From: Lachnospiraceae bacterium
GTDB taxonomy: Bacteria; Bacillota; Clostridia; Lachnospirales; Lachnospiraceae
Direction: 5' to 3'
Assembly (NCBI GenBank): GCA_910574885.1
Contig: CAJTDD010000004.1
Span: 124,001-188,000 of the forward strand
DNA length: 64,000 nucleotides
Position 1 is the first letter of the stretch; every line of letters starts with the position of its first letter. Below, in pieces: positions 15,784-24,520 of the stretch. Below the pieces are notes generated by a model. The model did no database searches, was not told where the DNA came from, and was given only the letters and a program-made list of their open reading frames with translations. The translations under genes were made by a program, and so were the position numbers.

Positions 15784-16395
15784 ATGCAGCAGATTATCGC
15801 CCGTTTTTTAAAGAGAGTCACGGAAGTCCTGGAATTCGTTATTTCTATTATATTAGCGATTGGAATCGTCCTGCTCTGCTTCCGTATGATCGGCGCCATG
15901 AGCAACATCCCGAACCTTGAGGTATGGCCCAATTATGACGATCTTCTCGAGACCTGTTTTAACCTTATCATCGGCGTGGAGCTAATCCGCATGATGTACT
16001 ACCATACGCCGGATACCGTTTTTGAGGTTCTATTGTTTGCCATCGCGCGCCAGATTATCACAGACCACTCTTCTATCTGGGGGAGCTTGGTCGGCGTCAC
16101 CGCCATTGCAGTTTTATTTGCCACACGAAAATACCTCTTCTGTGAGTTTGATATTTCAGACGCTATCCTTTTCCGTGCAAGCGCAAAGGTCAAGTCCATT
16201 AACAGGCTTTTGAACCTGGGTATCCCCCATGAGCCAAATGAAACCCTCATGGATGTGGTAAACCAAAAGCTGGCGGAAAATGAACAGACTGCCCGTGTCG
16301 GCGCATGTGTATACTTCCATGACTGCGGTCTGAGGGTCGCCAAACTTCACGACGAAAAAATTTCAAGAATTGAGGTAATTCGTTCTATACATTAG
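15784..16395 (+). CDS. PsiE-like membrane protein with soluble C-terminal domain
   Basis: A 203-residue protein. The first 120 residues contain four hydrophobic segments and resemble the phosphate-starvation-inducible PsiE family. Residues 125-203 form a soluble domain beginning DISDAILFRASAKVKSINRLL, which looks like a regulatory or transporter-associated module with a beta-rich core. AAAGGAAAACCCT precedes the ATG 14 bp after the PAP2 gene, so typA, PAP2 and this gene probably form one transcript. The family assignment is tentative. Confidence 0.55.
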   Translation: MQQIIARFLKRVTEVLEFVISIILAIGIVLLCFRMIGAMSNIPNLEVWPNYDDLLETCFNLIIGVELIRMMYYHTPDTVFEVLLFAIARQIITDHSSIWGSLVGVTAIAVLFATRKYLFCEFDISDAILFRASAKVKSINRLLNLGIPHEPNETLMDVVNQKLAENEQTARVGACVYFHDCGLRVAKLHDEKISRIEVIRSIH

Positions 16396-16497
16396 TAATC
16401 AAACGTGATATACTACATATATCAGATAGATTACCAGTCGGACTAATAATTATCAGACTAATCTTTTTGAAATGCGATCGAAAAGGAGTTGGGCAGA

Positions 16498-17034
16498 ATG
16501 AAGTTTATCATTATTGGAAAGAACATCGAGGTAACAGAGGGCTTGAAGGAGTCCGTACAGAACAAGCTGGGCAAATTAGAGAGGTATTTCACCTCTGACA
16601 CGGAGATTCATGTGACATTGAGCGTACAGAAAGGGCGTCAGAAGATTGAGGTGACGATTCCTGTCAAAGGCGATATCATCCGCTCGGAACAGGAAAGCAA
16701 CGATATGTATGTCTCCATTGATCTTGTAGAGGAAGTAATCGAACGCCAGCTTAGAAAATATAAGAACAAGCTGATTGCAAGGCATCAGGAAGGCGGTAAC
16801 TTCAAGCATGAGTTCTACGAAGGAGAAGAGACTTCCGAGGATGAGAACCAGATTAAGATTGTCCGTACCAAGAGATTCGGCTTCAAACCCATGTATCCGG
16901 AGGATGCCTGTGTACAGATGGAGCTGTTAGGACATGACTTCTATGTATTCTGCAATGCGGAGACTGATGAAGTGAATGTTGTGTACCGCAGAAAGAACGG
17001 TTCCTTCGGGCTGATTGAACCAGAATTTTCATAG
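16498..17034 (+). CDS. hpf: Long-form ribosome hibernation-promoting factor
   Basis: A 178-residue protein. The N-terminal domain is the HPF/RaiA fold (MKFIIIGKNIEVTEGLKESV, then alternating strands). The C-terminal 60 residues, starting IVRTKRFGFKPMYPEDAC, are the dimerisation domain that joins two 70S ribosomes into an inactive 100S particle in stationary phase. AAAAGGAG lies 9 nt before the ATG at 16498; an upstream TTG is unlikely. A strong terminator follows. Only about 100 bp precede it, too little for the large raiA RNA found in some Clostridia. Confidence 0.95.
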   Translation: MKFIIIGKNIEVTEGLKESVQNKLGKLERYFTSDTEIHVTLSVQKGRQKIEVTIPVKGDIIRSEQESNDMYVSIDLVEEVIERQLRKYKNKLIARHQEGGNFKHEFYEGEETSEDENQIKIVRTKRFGFKPMYPEDACVQMELLGHDFYVFCNAETDEVNVVYRRKNGSFGLIEPEFS

Positions 17035-17120
17035 GTTCAAGTCCGGGGCGTCAGGTATAATGCGTAAGTTTAAAATTGGGGGATTTGTTTCGTAGAATAT
17101 GTATGTTTAAGAATTTCCTT

Positions 17121-17149
17121 GCCGGCAGTTTTAAAACTGCCGGTTTTTA
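17121..17149 (+). terminator. hpf terminator
   Basis: Perfect stem CCGGCAGTTTT / AAAACTGCCGG followed by TTTTTAT on the plus strand. Confidence 0.9.
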
Positions 17150-17152
17150 TTG

Positions 17153-17803
17153 CTATACTATCTGCATCTTCCCGTCTATCTTAGCAAGATAACACGGCTC
17201 TCCCTCCTGCAGGACAGCCTGTCCGTTCGTTCCTTCCGTAATCTCGGCCTTTACCGCCGCGCCTTCTTTCAGAGATACCAGCGCCTCCATCTCCACCTTA
17301 TCGGTATAGACGGTATCCAACACGGTGATTCCTCTCTGCCCCAATAGATACTGGATCTTCCCCAGCCCCGTGTAATCCGTCGTAATCGAAAGCCGCATAC
17401 CAGGGATTTTATTTATGACGGCCGACGCCGACAGCCCTTCCTTCGCCGCCGCCCCATATGCCCGAACCAGGCCGCCGGTTCCAAGCAGCGTGCCTCCGAA
17501 ATATCGGGTCACTACAATTGCCGCATTGGTGATCCCTTCCCCTGCCAAGACCTCCAGAATCGGCTTCCCCGCCGTCCCGCCCGGTTCCCCGTCATCGCTG
17601 AACCTCTTTATCTCTCCCCGCTCCCCGATGATATAGGCATAACAGTTGTGCCTTGCATCCCAGTATTTTTTTTTCATAGATTCGATAAATTCCTCCGCTT
17701 CTTCCTCTGAGGAGACGGGAACCACGTTCGCTATAAACCTGGATTTCTTCTCCGTAATCTCCCCTTCTCCGCCTCTGTAGACCGTCTTATATTCTGGCAA
17801 CAT
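17153..17803 (-). CDS. YigZ/IMPACT family protein
   Basis: A 216-residue protein with the UPF0029/IMPACT N-terminal domain: KKSRFIANV, ARHNCYAYIIG, RFSDDGEPGGTAGKPIL and VVTRYFGGTLLGTGGLVRAYG. It ends in a short ferredoxin-like domain (YLAKIDGKMQIV). Bacterial members are of uncertain role; a link to translation or proteolysis control is suggested by the eukaryotic relative IMPACT. A GGAAAGGATGATAAG site precedes the ATG. It stands alone between convergent and divergent neighbours. Confidence 0.9.
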   Translation of the reverse strand: MLPEYKTVYRGGEGEITEKKSRFIANVVPVSSEEEAEEFIESMKKKYWDARHNCYAYIIGERGEIKRFSDDGEPGGTAGKPILEVLAGEGITNAAIVVTRYFGGTLLGTGGLVRAYGAAAKEGLSASAVINKIPGMRLSITTDYTGLGKIQYLLGQRGITVLDTVYTDKVEMEALVSLKEGAAVKAEITEGTNGQAVLQEGEPCYLAKIDGKMQIV

Positions 17804-17928
17804 CTTATCATCCTTTCCTTAGTAGTTCCTTATTATTACATTCTTATATACTACTATAACGAATTTCTTAAGATTTTCCTACCGAAATATGAAGTTTTCA
17901 TTTTTTTCTTTATTTCGCCAGATTTGTT

Positions 17929-17937
17929 TGCTATAAT
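17929..17937 (+). promoter_or_regulatory. Extended -10 promoter of PBP1A gene
   Basis: TTGCTATAAT gives TGN plus a perfect TATAAT at 17932-17937. There is no clear -35 box, which fits an extended -10 promoter. AAAGGAGG follows 14 bp downstream. Confidence 0.5.
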
Positions 17938-17963
17938 AACGAGGTATAAAGGAGGCTTCACAT

Positions 17964-20495
17964 ATGAACTATGGTAAGAAAAAAGCTTCACAAAAGCAAA
18001 AAAAAATAACGTCTAAGTCTACCATGCAGGGGAAGCGGATTGGCGTACGGCTTTTTAAGGCATTTCTTCTCTGCCTTATCGTAGTCGGGGTCACAGGAGT
18101 CGTTGGAGTCGGCGTATTTGCCAAGAAGATCATCGACGACAGCCCGGAGATTTCTCCCGATAAGGTGAAACCTAAGGGTTTTACTTCTTTTGTATATGCA
18201 GATGACGGCACCACCGAGATTGCACGTTTCGTTAAATCCGGCGCAAATCGTACGTCTAAGTCCATCTCGGAGATTCCAGAGGATTTACAGCATGCCATTG
18301 TCGCAATCGAGGACGAACGTTTTTATGAACACAACGGAATCGACCTGCAGGGAATCATCCGTGCAGGAGTGATCGGACTTACCTCTGGAGATTTCTCTCA
18401 AGGTGCCAGTACGCTGACACAGCAGTTGATCAAAAATAACCTCTTCGATTTTATGAATGAGGATACCTTTTACGACTCTGTGAAGCGTAAACTACAGGAA
18501 CAGTATCTCGCAGTCCAGATTGAAAAGCAGATGGACAAGGACGCCATCCTGGAGAGTTATCTGAACACCATCAACCTCGGTCAGAACTGTCTGGGCGTAC
18601 AAGCCGCTGCCAAGCGGTACTTCGGCAAGAACGTGAACGACCTGACGCTGTCGGAATGTGCCGTTATCGCCGGTATTACCCAGAGTCCATCGCGGCTAAA
18701 CCCTATCTCTAACCCAGAAGGGAATGCGAAACGACGGAAGAAGGTACTGGACGATATGCTGGAACAGGGGTATATCGATCAGGCTGCCTACGATGAAGCA
18801 ATGGCGGATGACGTCTATGCCAGAATCCAGTCCGTCAACAGTGTTACGAATGAAAGCAGTCCCTATAGTTACTTTGTGGATGCACTTGTTTTACAGGTGA
18901 TCGACGACCTGATGGGGCAGCTGGGATATACCGAGACACAGGCTTACAACGCTGTATACAGCGGGGGCTTGAGCATTTACTCGACCCAGAGCCTTTTGAT
19001 GCAGCAGATCTGTGATGAAGAGGCGAATAACGATGCAAACTATCCGAATCTGAAAGAATACGGCCTGGACTGTGCGATTACCGTAACCCGTGCGGACGGG
19101 ACTGTAGAGAATTACAGTTCCGGTCATATCAAACAGTATGCAAAGAATGCATACGGTGATTCACAAGGTCTTGTTTACTCCAGTGAGGAAGCCGCTCGGG
19201 CCATGGTAGAAGAATGGAAATCAACGATCGCCAGAGAAGGCGACACCTATGATGAAAACATCAATATCACACCTCAGCCGCAGTCTTCGATAACCATCAT
19301 CGACCAGAACACCGGTCAGATTAAAGCGATGGTCGGCGGTCGGGGAGCCAAAGAGACCAGCCTTGGACTGAACCGAGCCTATCAGGGTTCAAAGAGACAG
19401 CCCGGTTCCTGCTTCAAGCCTCTTGCCGCATATGGACCCGGAATGGATTCCTGCGGGAAGACACTTGCCACCGTAATAAAGGACGAGCCTTATACTTTAA
19501 GAAACGGCAAGGTGTTGAGGAACGCCAATGGTCGTTACGGCGGCGATACCACCATCCGCAAGGCGATTACCTGGTCTAATAACGTATGTGCAGTCAAGTT
19601 AAGCGATGAGATTACCCAGCAGTTAGGTTTTGAATACTGCGAGAAATTCGGCATCTCCACGTTGGTCAAGAGCAAGACTACGGAGGCGGGCGTATTTAGT
19701 GACCTAGATAACCAGACCCTCGCACTGGGCGGTCTGACAGACGGCGTCTACAATTACGAGATTTGCGCGGCATATGCGACGATCGCAAATGGCGGTGTCT
19801 ATAACTCGCCTACCTTATACACTAAGATATTAGATCACGATGGCAACGTGCTGTTAGAAGGAATCGGGGAAACCCGTACTGTAATCAAAGATAGTACGGC
19901 AGCGCTTCTTACAAGCGCCATGCAGGATGTTGTAAACGCCGGTACTGGCTCACGGGCACAGCTCCCCAATATGCCTGTTGCGGGCAAGACGGGTACCACA
20001 AGTGATAATAAGGATATCTGGTTCTGTGCATATACACCGTATTATACCTGTGCTGTATGGAGCGGATATGACGATAACAAGGAATTAACGAATACCGTCT
20101 ACCATCTGCAGCTCTGGAAAAGCATTATGAGCAGGATTCATGCGAATCTGGAACGAAAGGAATTCACTATGCCGCCGTCTGTGGAGCAGAAAACCGTTTG
20201 TTCCATCAGCGGTATGCTCGCCGTGCCTGGAAGCTGTCCGGGGATTACGGAATATTTCGCTACCGATATCTTGCCGACGGAACGATGCACTGGGCATGGG
20301 TATAGCTACGAGGAAGGAGAGGAAGGGGAAACCGAAGAGGATAACCGGGATTATTCCTTGGATATTCCGGACGATCCGGATCCCACAATTCCAGATCCTG
20401 ACCAATCGGCGACTCCGGATCTGCCGGATCCCGACCAATCGGCGACTCCGGATCTGCCGCCGCCGGATGCGAATCCGGATACACCTCAACAGTAA
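17964..20495 (+). CDS. Class A penicillin-binding protein (PBP1A type)
   Basis: An 843-residue bifunctional peptidoglycan synthase. A short basic cytoplasmic tail is followed by one membrane helix (residues 33-55). The GT51 glycosyltransferase domain (about 75-255) has EDERFYEHNGID and GASTLTQQLIKN. The transpeptidase domain has the Ser482-x-x-Lys485 motif in PGSCFKP, SNN near 540, and Lys675-Thr-Gly. The C-terminal 70 residues are Pro/Asp-rich, with a 33-bp DNA repeat encoding DPDQSATPDLP twice. The protein would polymerise and cross-link glycan outside the membrane. An AAAGGAGG ribosome site precedes the ATG. Confidence 0.95.
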   Translation: MNYGKKKASQKQKKITSKSTMQGKRIGVRLFKAFLLCLIVVGVTGVVGVGVFAKKIIDDSPEISPDKVKPKGFTSFVYADDGTTEIARFVKSGANRTSKSISEIPEDLQHAIVAIEDERFYEHNGIDLQGIIRAGVIGLTSGDFSQGASTLTQQLIKNNLFDFMNEDTFYDSVKRKLQEQYLAVQIEKQMDKDAILESYLNTINLGQNCLGVQAAAKRYFGKNVNDLTLSECAVIAGITQSPSRLNPISNPEGNAKRRKKVLDDMLEQGYIDQAAYDEAMADDVYARIQSVNSVTNESSPYSYFVDALVLQVIDDLMGQLGYTETQAYNAVYSGGLSIYSTQSLLMQQICDEEANNDANYPNLKEYGLDCAITVTRADGTVENYSSGHIKQYAKNAYGDSQGLVYSSEEAARAMVEEWKSTIAREGDTYDENINITPQPQSSITIIDQNTGQIKAMVGGRGAKETSLGLNRAYQGSKRQPGSCFKPLAAYGPGMDSCGKTLATVIKDEPYTLRNGKVLRNANGRYGGDTTIRKAITWSNNVCAVKLSDEITQQLGFEYCEKFGISTLVKSKTTEAGVFSDLDNQTLALGGLTDGVYNYEICAAYATIANGGVYNSPTLYTKILDHDGNVLLEGIGETRTVIKDSTAALLTSAMQDVVNAGTGSRAQLPNMPVAGKTGTTSDNKDIWFCAYTPYYTCAVWSGYDDNKELTNTVYHLQLWKSIMSRIHANLERKEFTMPPSVEQKTVCSISGMLAVPGSCPGITEYFATDILPTERCTGHGYSYEEGEEGETEEDNRDYSLDIPDDPDPTIPDPDQSATPDLPDPDQSATPDLPPPDANPDTPQQ
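20394..20459 (+). repeat. Two 33-bp direct repeats in PBP1A tail
   Basis: Units 20394-20426 and 20427-20459 differ at one base and encode two copies of an 11-residue Asp/Pro-rich segment at the end of the extracellular tail. Confidence 0.85.
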
Positions 20496-20510
20496 AGAAC
20501 TCTACAACAA

Positions 20511-20556
20511 GAAAATACCGACAGAGAGTCAACATATCTCTGCCGGTATTTTTACT
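20511..20556. terminator. Bidirectional terminator between PBP1A and glk genes
   Basis: AATACCGACAGAGA / TCTCTGCCGGTATT forms a stem flanked by AAAA on the left and TTTTTA on the right. It lies between two convergent genes. Confidence 0.85.
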
Positions 20557-20566
20557 TGTGAATATT

Positions 20567-21499
20567 TTATAAAATCAGCTTCGCCGCTCCACAGATTCCC
20601 GCATCATTCCCTAACTCTGCCAATACAAACTTCGTCTTCTTATTGGCAAAGAACGCTTTCTCCATAAAATATTTTTCGATATAACCAAGAAGAATGTCTC
20701 CCGCCTTGGACACCCCTCCGCCAATCACGATTGCAGAAGGATCGGTCACAGCCGCAAGGTTCGCCAGAGCATGCCCAAGATAAGAGCCAAATTCTTCCAC
20801 GATCTCCTCAGACATCTGGTCGCCTTCTTTCAGCGCATCAAACACTGCTTTTGCATCCACCTTATCTACACTGCGAAGCGCAGATTCCTTATCATCCTTC
20901 TCAAGCCGCATCTTCGCAAGACGGGCAATCCCGGTTGCCGACGCATACTGCTCTAAACACCCATGATTCCCACAGCCGCACCTGGCCGTCTCTTCATAAT
21001 TCACACAGAGATGCCCTATCTCACCGCCTGCACCGTTGGCTCCAATCAACGGCTGCCCATTCACGATGACGCCTCCGCCGACACCCGTGCCAAGCGTGAC
21101 CATAATCATATTCTTATTCCCTTTCCCGGCGCCTAGCCACATCTCTCCAAGAGCCGCCACATTAGCGTCATTGCCTGCCGCAACCTTCATGCCAGTCAAT
21201 TCTTCCATCTCACGGCTCACTTCCTTGTATCCCCATCCCAGATTCGCCGTTTTCTGCACAACCCCATTTTCATCCACAGGAGCCGGAATCCCGATTCCGA
21301 TTCCCGACATCTGGGAATCGTCAAGCCCCTTCTCCTCCATCTTCTTTTTCAAAGCTTCTGCCACGTCTGGAAGGATTGCTTCTCCCCCGTTCTCGGTACG
21401 GGTCTTAATCTCCCACTTATCGACCAACTCCCCATCTGTCTGAAAGAGTCCGATCTTCACCGTAGTCCCACCGATATCAACACCAAAACAATAATTCAT
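20567..21499 (-). CDS. glk: ROK-family glucokinase
   Basis: A 310-residue sugar kinase. The ATP-binding start is GVDIGGTTVKIG, the sugar-binding Asp lies in GNDANVAALGE, and the ROK zinc motif reads GHLCVN...CGCGNHGCLEQYAS. It phosphorylates glucose to glucose 6-phosphate at the entry to glycolysis, important for non-PTS sugars and maltodextrin. AGAGGG precedes the ATG, and the gene lies 17 bp after hprK, so carbon-control and sugar-kinase functions are likely co-transcribed. Confidence 0.93.
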   Translation of the reverse strand: MNYCFGVDIGGTTVKIGLFQTDGELVDKWEIKTRTENGGEAILPDVAEALKKKMEEKGLDDSQMSGIGIGIPAPVDENGVVQKTANLGWGYKEVSREMEELTGMKVAAGNDANVAALGEMWLGAGKGNKNMIMVTLGTGVGGGVIVNGQPLIGANGAGGEIGHLCVNYEETARCGCGNHGCLEQYASATGIARLAKMRLEKDDKESALRSVDKVDAKAVFDALKEGDQMSEEIVEEFGSYLGHALANLAAVTDPSAIVIGGGVSKAGDILLGYIEKYFMEKAFFANKKTKFVLAELGNDAGICGAAKLIL

Positions 21500-21516
21500 C
21501 CTCTTGCCCTCTCTTA

Positions 21517-22443
21517 CTATTTTTTCGTTAGGTTCCGTTGTACCCTCTTATACAATTCCTGTGCGGCATTGTATCCCATCTTCTTCTGCCGGTAGTTAAT
21601 CGCCGCCGTCTCCACAATGATTGCCAGATTTCGTCCCGGACGGATGGGGAGCTGATGGCATACGATTTTATTTCCCAGAAATTCCGTATACTCCTCCTCC
21701 ATGCCCAGACGGTCATACTTCTTATCCTTATCCCAGTCTTCCAGCGTAATCACCAGATCGATATTCTGGGTTTCGCGCACACTCTGTACACCATACAGCG
21801 TCTTGACATCCACAATACCGATTCCCCTAAGCTCAATAAAATGCCTCGTGATATCCGGCGCAGTTCCTACCAGCGTCGCATCGCTGACCTTGCGGATCTC
21901 TACCACATCGTCGCTGACCAGACGATGCCCTCTCTTGATCAGCTCAAGCGCAGCTTCGCTCTTTCCAATCCCGCTCTCGCCCATAATCAGGACTCCGACA
22001 CCATAGACATCCACCAAGACACCGTGGATTGAGATGCACGGAGCCAGTTCCACATTCAACCAGCGGATAATCTCCGCCGTAAACTGGGCTGTCTTCTTCT
22101 CCGTATTAAAGACCGGGATATTCGCTTCTTCCGCCATCTCAAGCAACATCTGTTCCGGCTTTAAACTCCTTGAAAATACAATACATGGAATGGGATAGGA
22201 CAATAACTGGGTATAAATCTCCCTCTTATGATCCTCATCCATCTTTTCCAGAAATGTATACTCCACATACCCGATCAGCTGTACCCGGTCAGAATCAAAA
22301 TGTTCAAAATATCCTGTAAGCTGCAGCGCAGGACGGTTAATGTCCGGAATCCCAAGAGTCTTATCCCCAATATCCACATTGGGCGTAAGATTCTTCAGAT
22401 CCATCTTCTCCACAACTTTTTTCAGCTCAACTCTACCTGCCAT
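21517..22443 (-). CDS. hprK: HPr kinase/phosphorylase
   Basis: A 308-residue bifunctional enzyme that phosphorylates HPr at Ser46 when glycolytic intermediates are high, the signal for CcpA-dependent catabolite repression. The P-loop GESGIGKSEAALELI lies near residues 155-165, followed by LVSDDVV and the family signature ELRGIGIVDV. The C-terminal ETAAINYRQKKMGYNAA is the usual helix end. GGAAGGAG precedes the ATG. It follows uvrC on the same strand with a 97-bp gap, as in many Clostridia. Confidence 0.97.
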   Translation of the reverse strand: MAGRVELKKVVEKMDLKNLTPNVDIGDKTLGIPDINRPALQLTGYFEHFDSDRVQLIGYVEYTFLEKMDEDHKREIYTQLLSYPIPCIVFSRSLKPEQMLLEMAEEANIPVFNTEKKTAQFTAEIIRWLNVELAPCISIHGVLVDVYGVGVLIMGESGIGKSEAALELIKRGHRLVSDDVVEIRKVSDATLVGTAPDITRHFIELRGIGIVDVKTLYGVQSVRETQNIDLVITLEDWDKDKKYDRLGMEEEYTEFLGNKIVCHQLPIRPGRNLAIIVETAAINYRQKKMGYNAAQELYKRVQRNLTKK

Positions 22444-22540
22444 ACTCTTCTCCTTCCCAAATTTGTAACCAACTAAGGCGGCTGTCTGCCGCCCGCATAT
22501 TCTGCACAGCAGATTTTTACCTCGCTAAGATTATATCACA

Positions 22541-24379
22541 TCAATGGAAAAAGTCATAGACATCCTGTGCAGATTTTTCATTCATTGACGGAAGTTCCTT
22601 TAACTGTTCCACCGTGGCATTCCGGATTGCATCAATATTTTCAAAGTGCCGCATCAAATCCTTCCTCCTTGCCGGCCCCACCCCTTTAATATCATCCAAT
22701 ATAGAATGTACCTGATTCTTTCCCCTAAGCTGCCGGTGGAACGTAATGGCAAACCTGTGGGCTTCATCCTGAATCCTGGTAATCAGCCGGAAACTCTCGG
22801 AATTCTTATCGATTGCAATCTCTTTATTCTGATAATATAACCCTCTGGTACGATGGTTGTCGTCCTTGACCATGCCGCACACAGGAATGTTAAGCCCTAG
22901 CTGATCCAATACCCTGAGCGCAACATTCACCTGTCCTTTTCCTCCGTCCATAAGAATCAAATCCGGGAATGCAGTAAATCCCCATATATCCTTTCCTTCT
23001 TCCTGCTCCCGCATCCCATGCTCAAAACGGCGGGTCAGGACTTCCTCCATGCTGGCATAGTCGTCCGCCCCCTGAACTCCCTTGATTTTAAACTTGCGGT
23101 AATCATTGCGTTTTGGTTTCCCCCTCTCATACACCACCATGGAGCCCACCGATGCAAACCCGCTGGTATTCGAGATATCAAACGCCTCCATCCGCAGGAT
23201 TCCCCTAAGTCCCAGCATTTTCTCCAGCTCCTTCACTGCCCCGATGGTCCTGCCCTCCTCGCGCTTTAGCCGTTCCTTGTCCGTACTTAATACAAGGGCC
23301 GCATTCTTACCGGCAAGCTCCACCAGCTTCTCCTTCGTCCCCTTCTTAGGAATCCGTAAATGTACCCGATGCCCCCTCCGATTTGTCAGCCACTCTTCGA
23401 TGACCTCCATATCTTCCACAGCCTCCGGCAGCATCAGCTCGGCAGGTATATACGGCGTCCCTGCATAGAACTGCTTGATAAAACTGGACAGAATCTCGCT
23501 CTTTGTCTCTCCCTTCACGATTTTAAGATAGAAATGGTCCCTTCCAATCAACCTTCCGCCCCGGATGAAAAAAACCTGGACCACCGCATCCTCTTCCTCC
23601 ACTGCCACGGCAAGGATGTCCCTGTCGTCTCCCGCCGTATCCGTGATTTTCTGCTTCTGGGCAATCTTCCGAACACTGGCAAGCAGTTCCCGGTACTCAA
23701 TTGCCTTCTCAAATTCCATCGCCTCCGACGCCTCCTGCATCTTCTGCTCCAACTCTTTTAAGATCACATCATAATTCCCGTTCAGGAAATGAACTACCTC
23801 CTGTATGGACTGACGGTAATCTTCCCTGGAAATATACCCCTGGCACGGCGCCTTGCACTGGTGGATATGGTAATTCAAGCAAGGTCTTTCCTTTCCGATA
23901 TCCTTAGGCAGTTTCCGGTTGCAGCTTCGGATGCAGTACAGTTTCCGTATCAGCTCGATGGTGTCCTTAACGGCCCCAGCACTGGTGTAAGGGCCAAAAT
24001 ATTTTGCCTTATCCTTCACCATTTTTCTGGCCAGCATGACCCGCGGGAAGGGTTCGTCTACCGTCACCTTGATGAACGGATAGGATTTATCATCCATCAG
24101 CATGGTGTTGTATTTGGGGCGGTGTTCCTTAATCAAGTTACACTCTAATACCAAGGCTTCCAGCTCTGAATCTGTGACAATATACTCAAACCGGACAATG
24201 TGCGTCACCATCTGCTCAATCTTTGCTCCCTTATTGCGGCTGCTCTGGAAATACTGCCGGACACGGTTCTTTAAGCTGATAGCTTTGCCCACATAGATAA
24301 TGTCGTCCGTTTCATCATGCATAATGTATACGCCAGGCCTTCCCGGCAATTTCTTTAACTCTTCCTGGATATCAAACAT
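22541..24379 (-). CDS. uvrC: Excinuclease ABC subunit C
   Basis: A 612-residue nucleotide-excision repair nuclease. The N-terminal GIY-YIG domain has [18 protein letters not shown] and the Arg in RVRQYF. The UvrB-interacting region lies near residues 200-240. The C-terminal RNase H-like domain has FDISNTSG and [12 protein letters not shown], and the helix-hairpin-helix pair ends the protein ([11 protein letters not shown]). I start it at the ATG 24379, preceded by AAGGAG; the longer frame from 24415 begins inside an intergenic repeat. It makes both incisions around a bulky DNA lesion with UvrA/B. Confidence 0.96.
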   Translation of the reverse strand: MFDIQEELKKLPGRPGVYIMHDETDDIIYVGKAISLKNRVRQYFQSSRNKGAKIEQMVTHIVRFEYIVTDSELEALVLECNLIKEHRPKYNTMLMDDKSYPFIKVTVDEPFPRVMLARKMVKDKAKYFGPYTSAGAVKDTIELIRKLYCIRSCNRKLPKDIGKERPCLNYHIHQCKAPCQGYISREDYRQSIQEVVHFLNGNYDVILKELEQKMQEASEAMEFEKAIEYRELLASVRKIAQKQKITDTAGDDRDILAVAVEEEDAVVQVFFIRGGRLIGRDHFYLKIVKGETKSEILSSFIKQFYAGTPYIPAELMLPEAVEDMEVIEEWLTNRRGHRVHLRIPKKGTKEKLVELAGKNAALVLSTDKERLKREEGRTIGAVKELEKMLGLRGILRMEAFDISNTSGFASVGSMVVYERGKPKRNDYRKFKIKGVQGADDYASMEEVLTRRFEHGMREQEEGKDIWGFTAFPDLILMDGGKGQVNVALRVLDQLGLNIPVCGMVKDDNHRTRGLYYQNKEIAIDKNSESFRLITRIQDEAHRFAITFHRQLRGKNQVHSILDDIKGVGPARRKDLMRHFENIDAIRNATVEQLKELPSMNEKSAQDVYDFFH

Positions 24380-24395
24380 AGGTACTCCTTCTTGC

Positions 24396-24479
24396 AATCG
24401 AGTAGGAAGAGCCATCTTCCCCTACTCAGCCCGCGGCCCGTGCGCCGCCTCAGCGGAATATTTCCTCTGCACGGGTCTG
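24396..24479 (-). repeat. Structured intergenic repeat, copy A
   Basis: This 84-bp segment between the ftsH terminator and the uvrC ribosome site aligns without gaps to 48442-48525 with 10 mismatches (about 88% identity). On the minus strand it can form two hairpins. One is CCCGTGC / GCACGGG with an inner CCGC-TGAG-GCGG stem-loop. The other is GAGTAGG...GAAGA / TCTTCCTACTC. See copy B for wobble changes that keep the stems on this strand. Confidence 0.75.
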
Positions 24480-24484
24480 CGCAT

Positions 24485-24518
24485 AAAAGCCCGGAACGAC
24501 TAAAGTTCCCGGGCTTTC
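24485..24518 (-). terminator. ftsH terminator
   Basis: Stem AAAGCCCGGGAAC / GTTCCGGGCTTT (one bulged base) followed by TTAT on the minus strand, 3 bp beyond the ftsH stop codon. Confidence 0.85.
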
Positions 24519-24520
24519 TA

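Noticed and set aside
16396..16497. raiA-type noncoding RNA upstream of hpf
   Set aside because: The gap is only about 100 bp, too short for that RNA.
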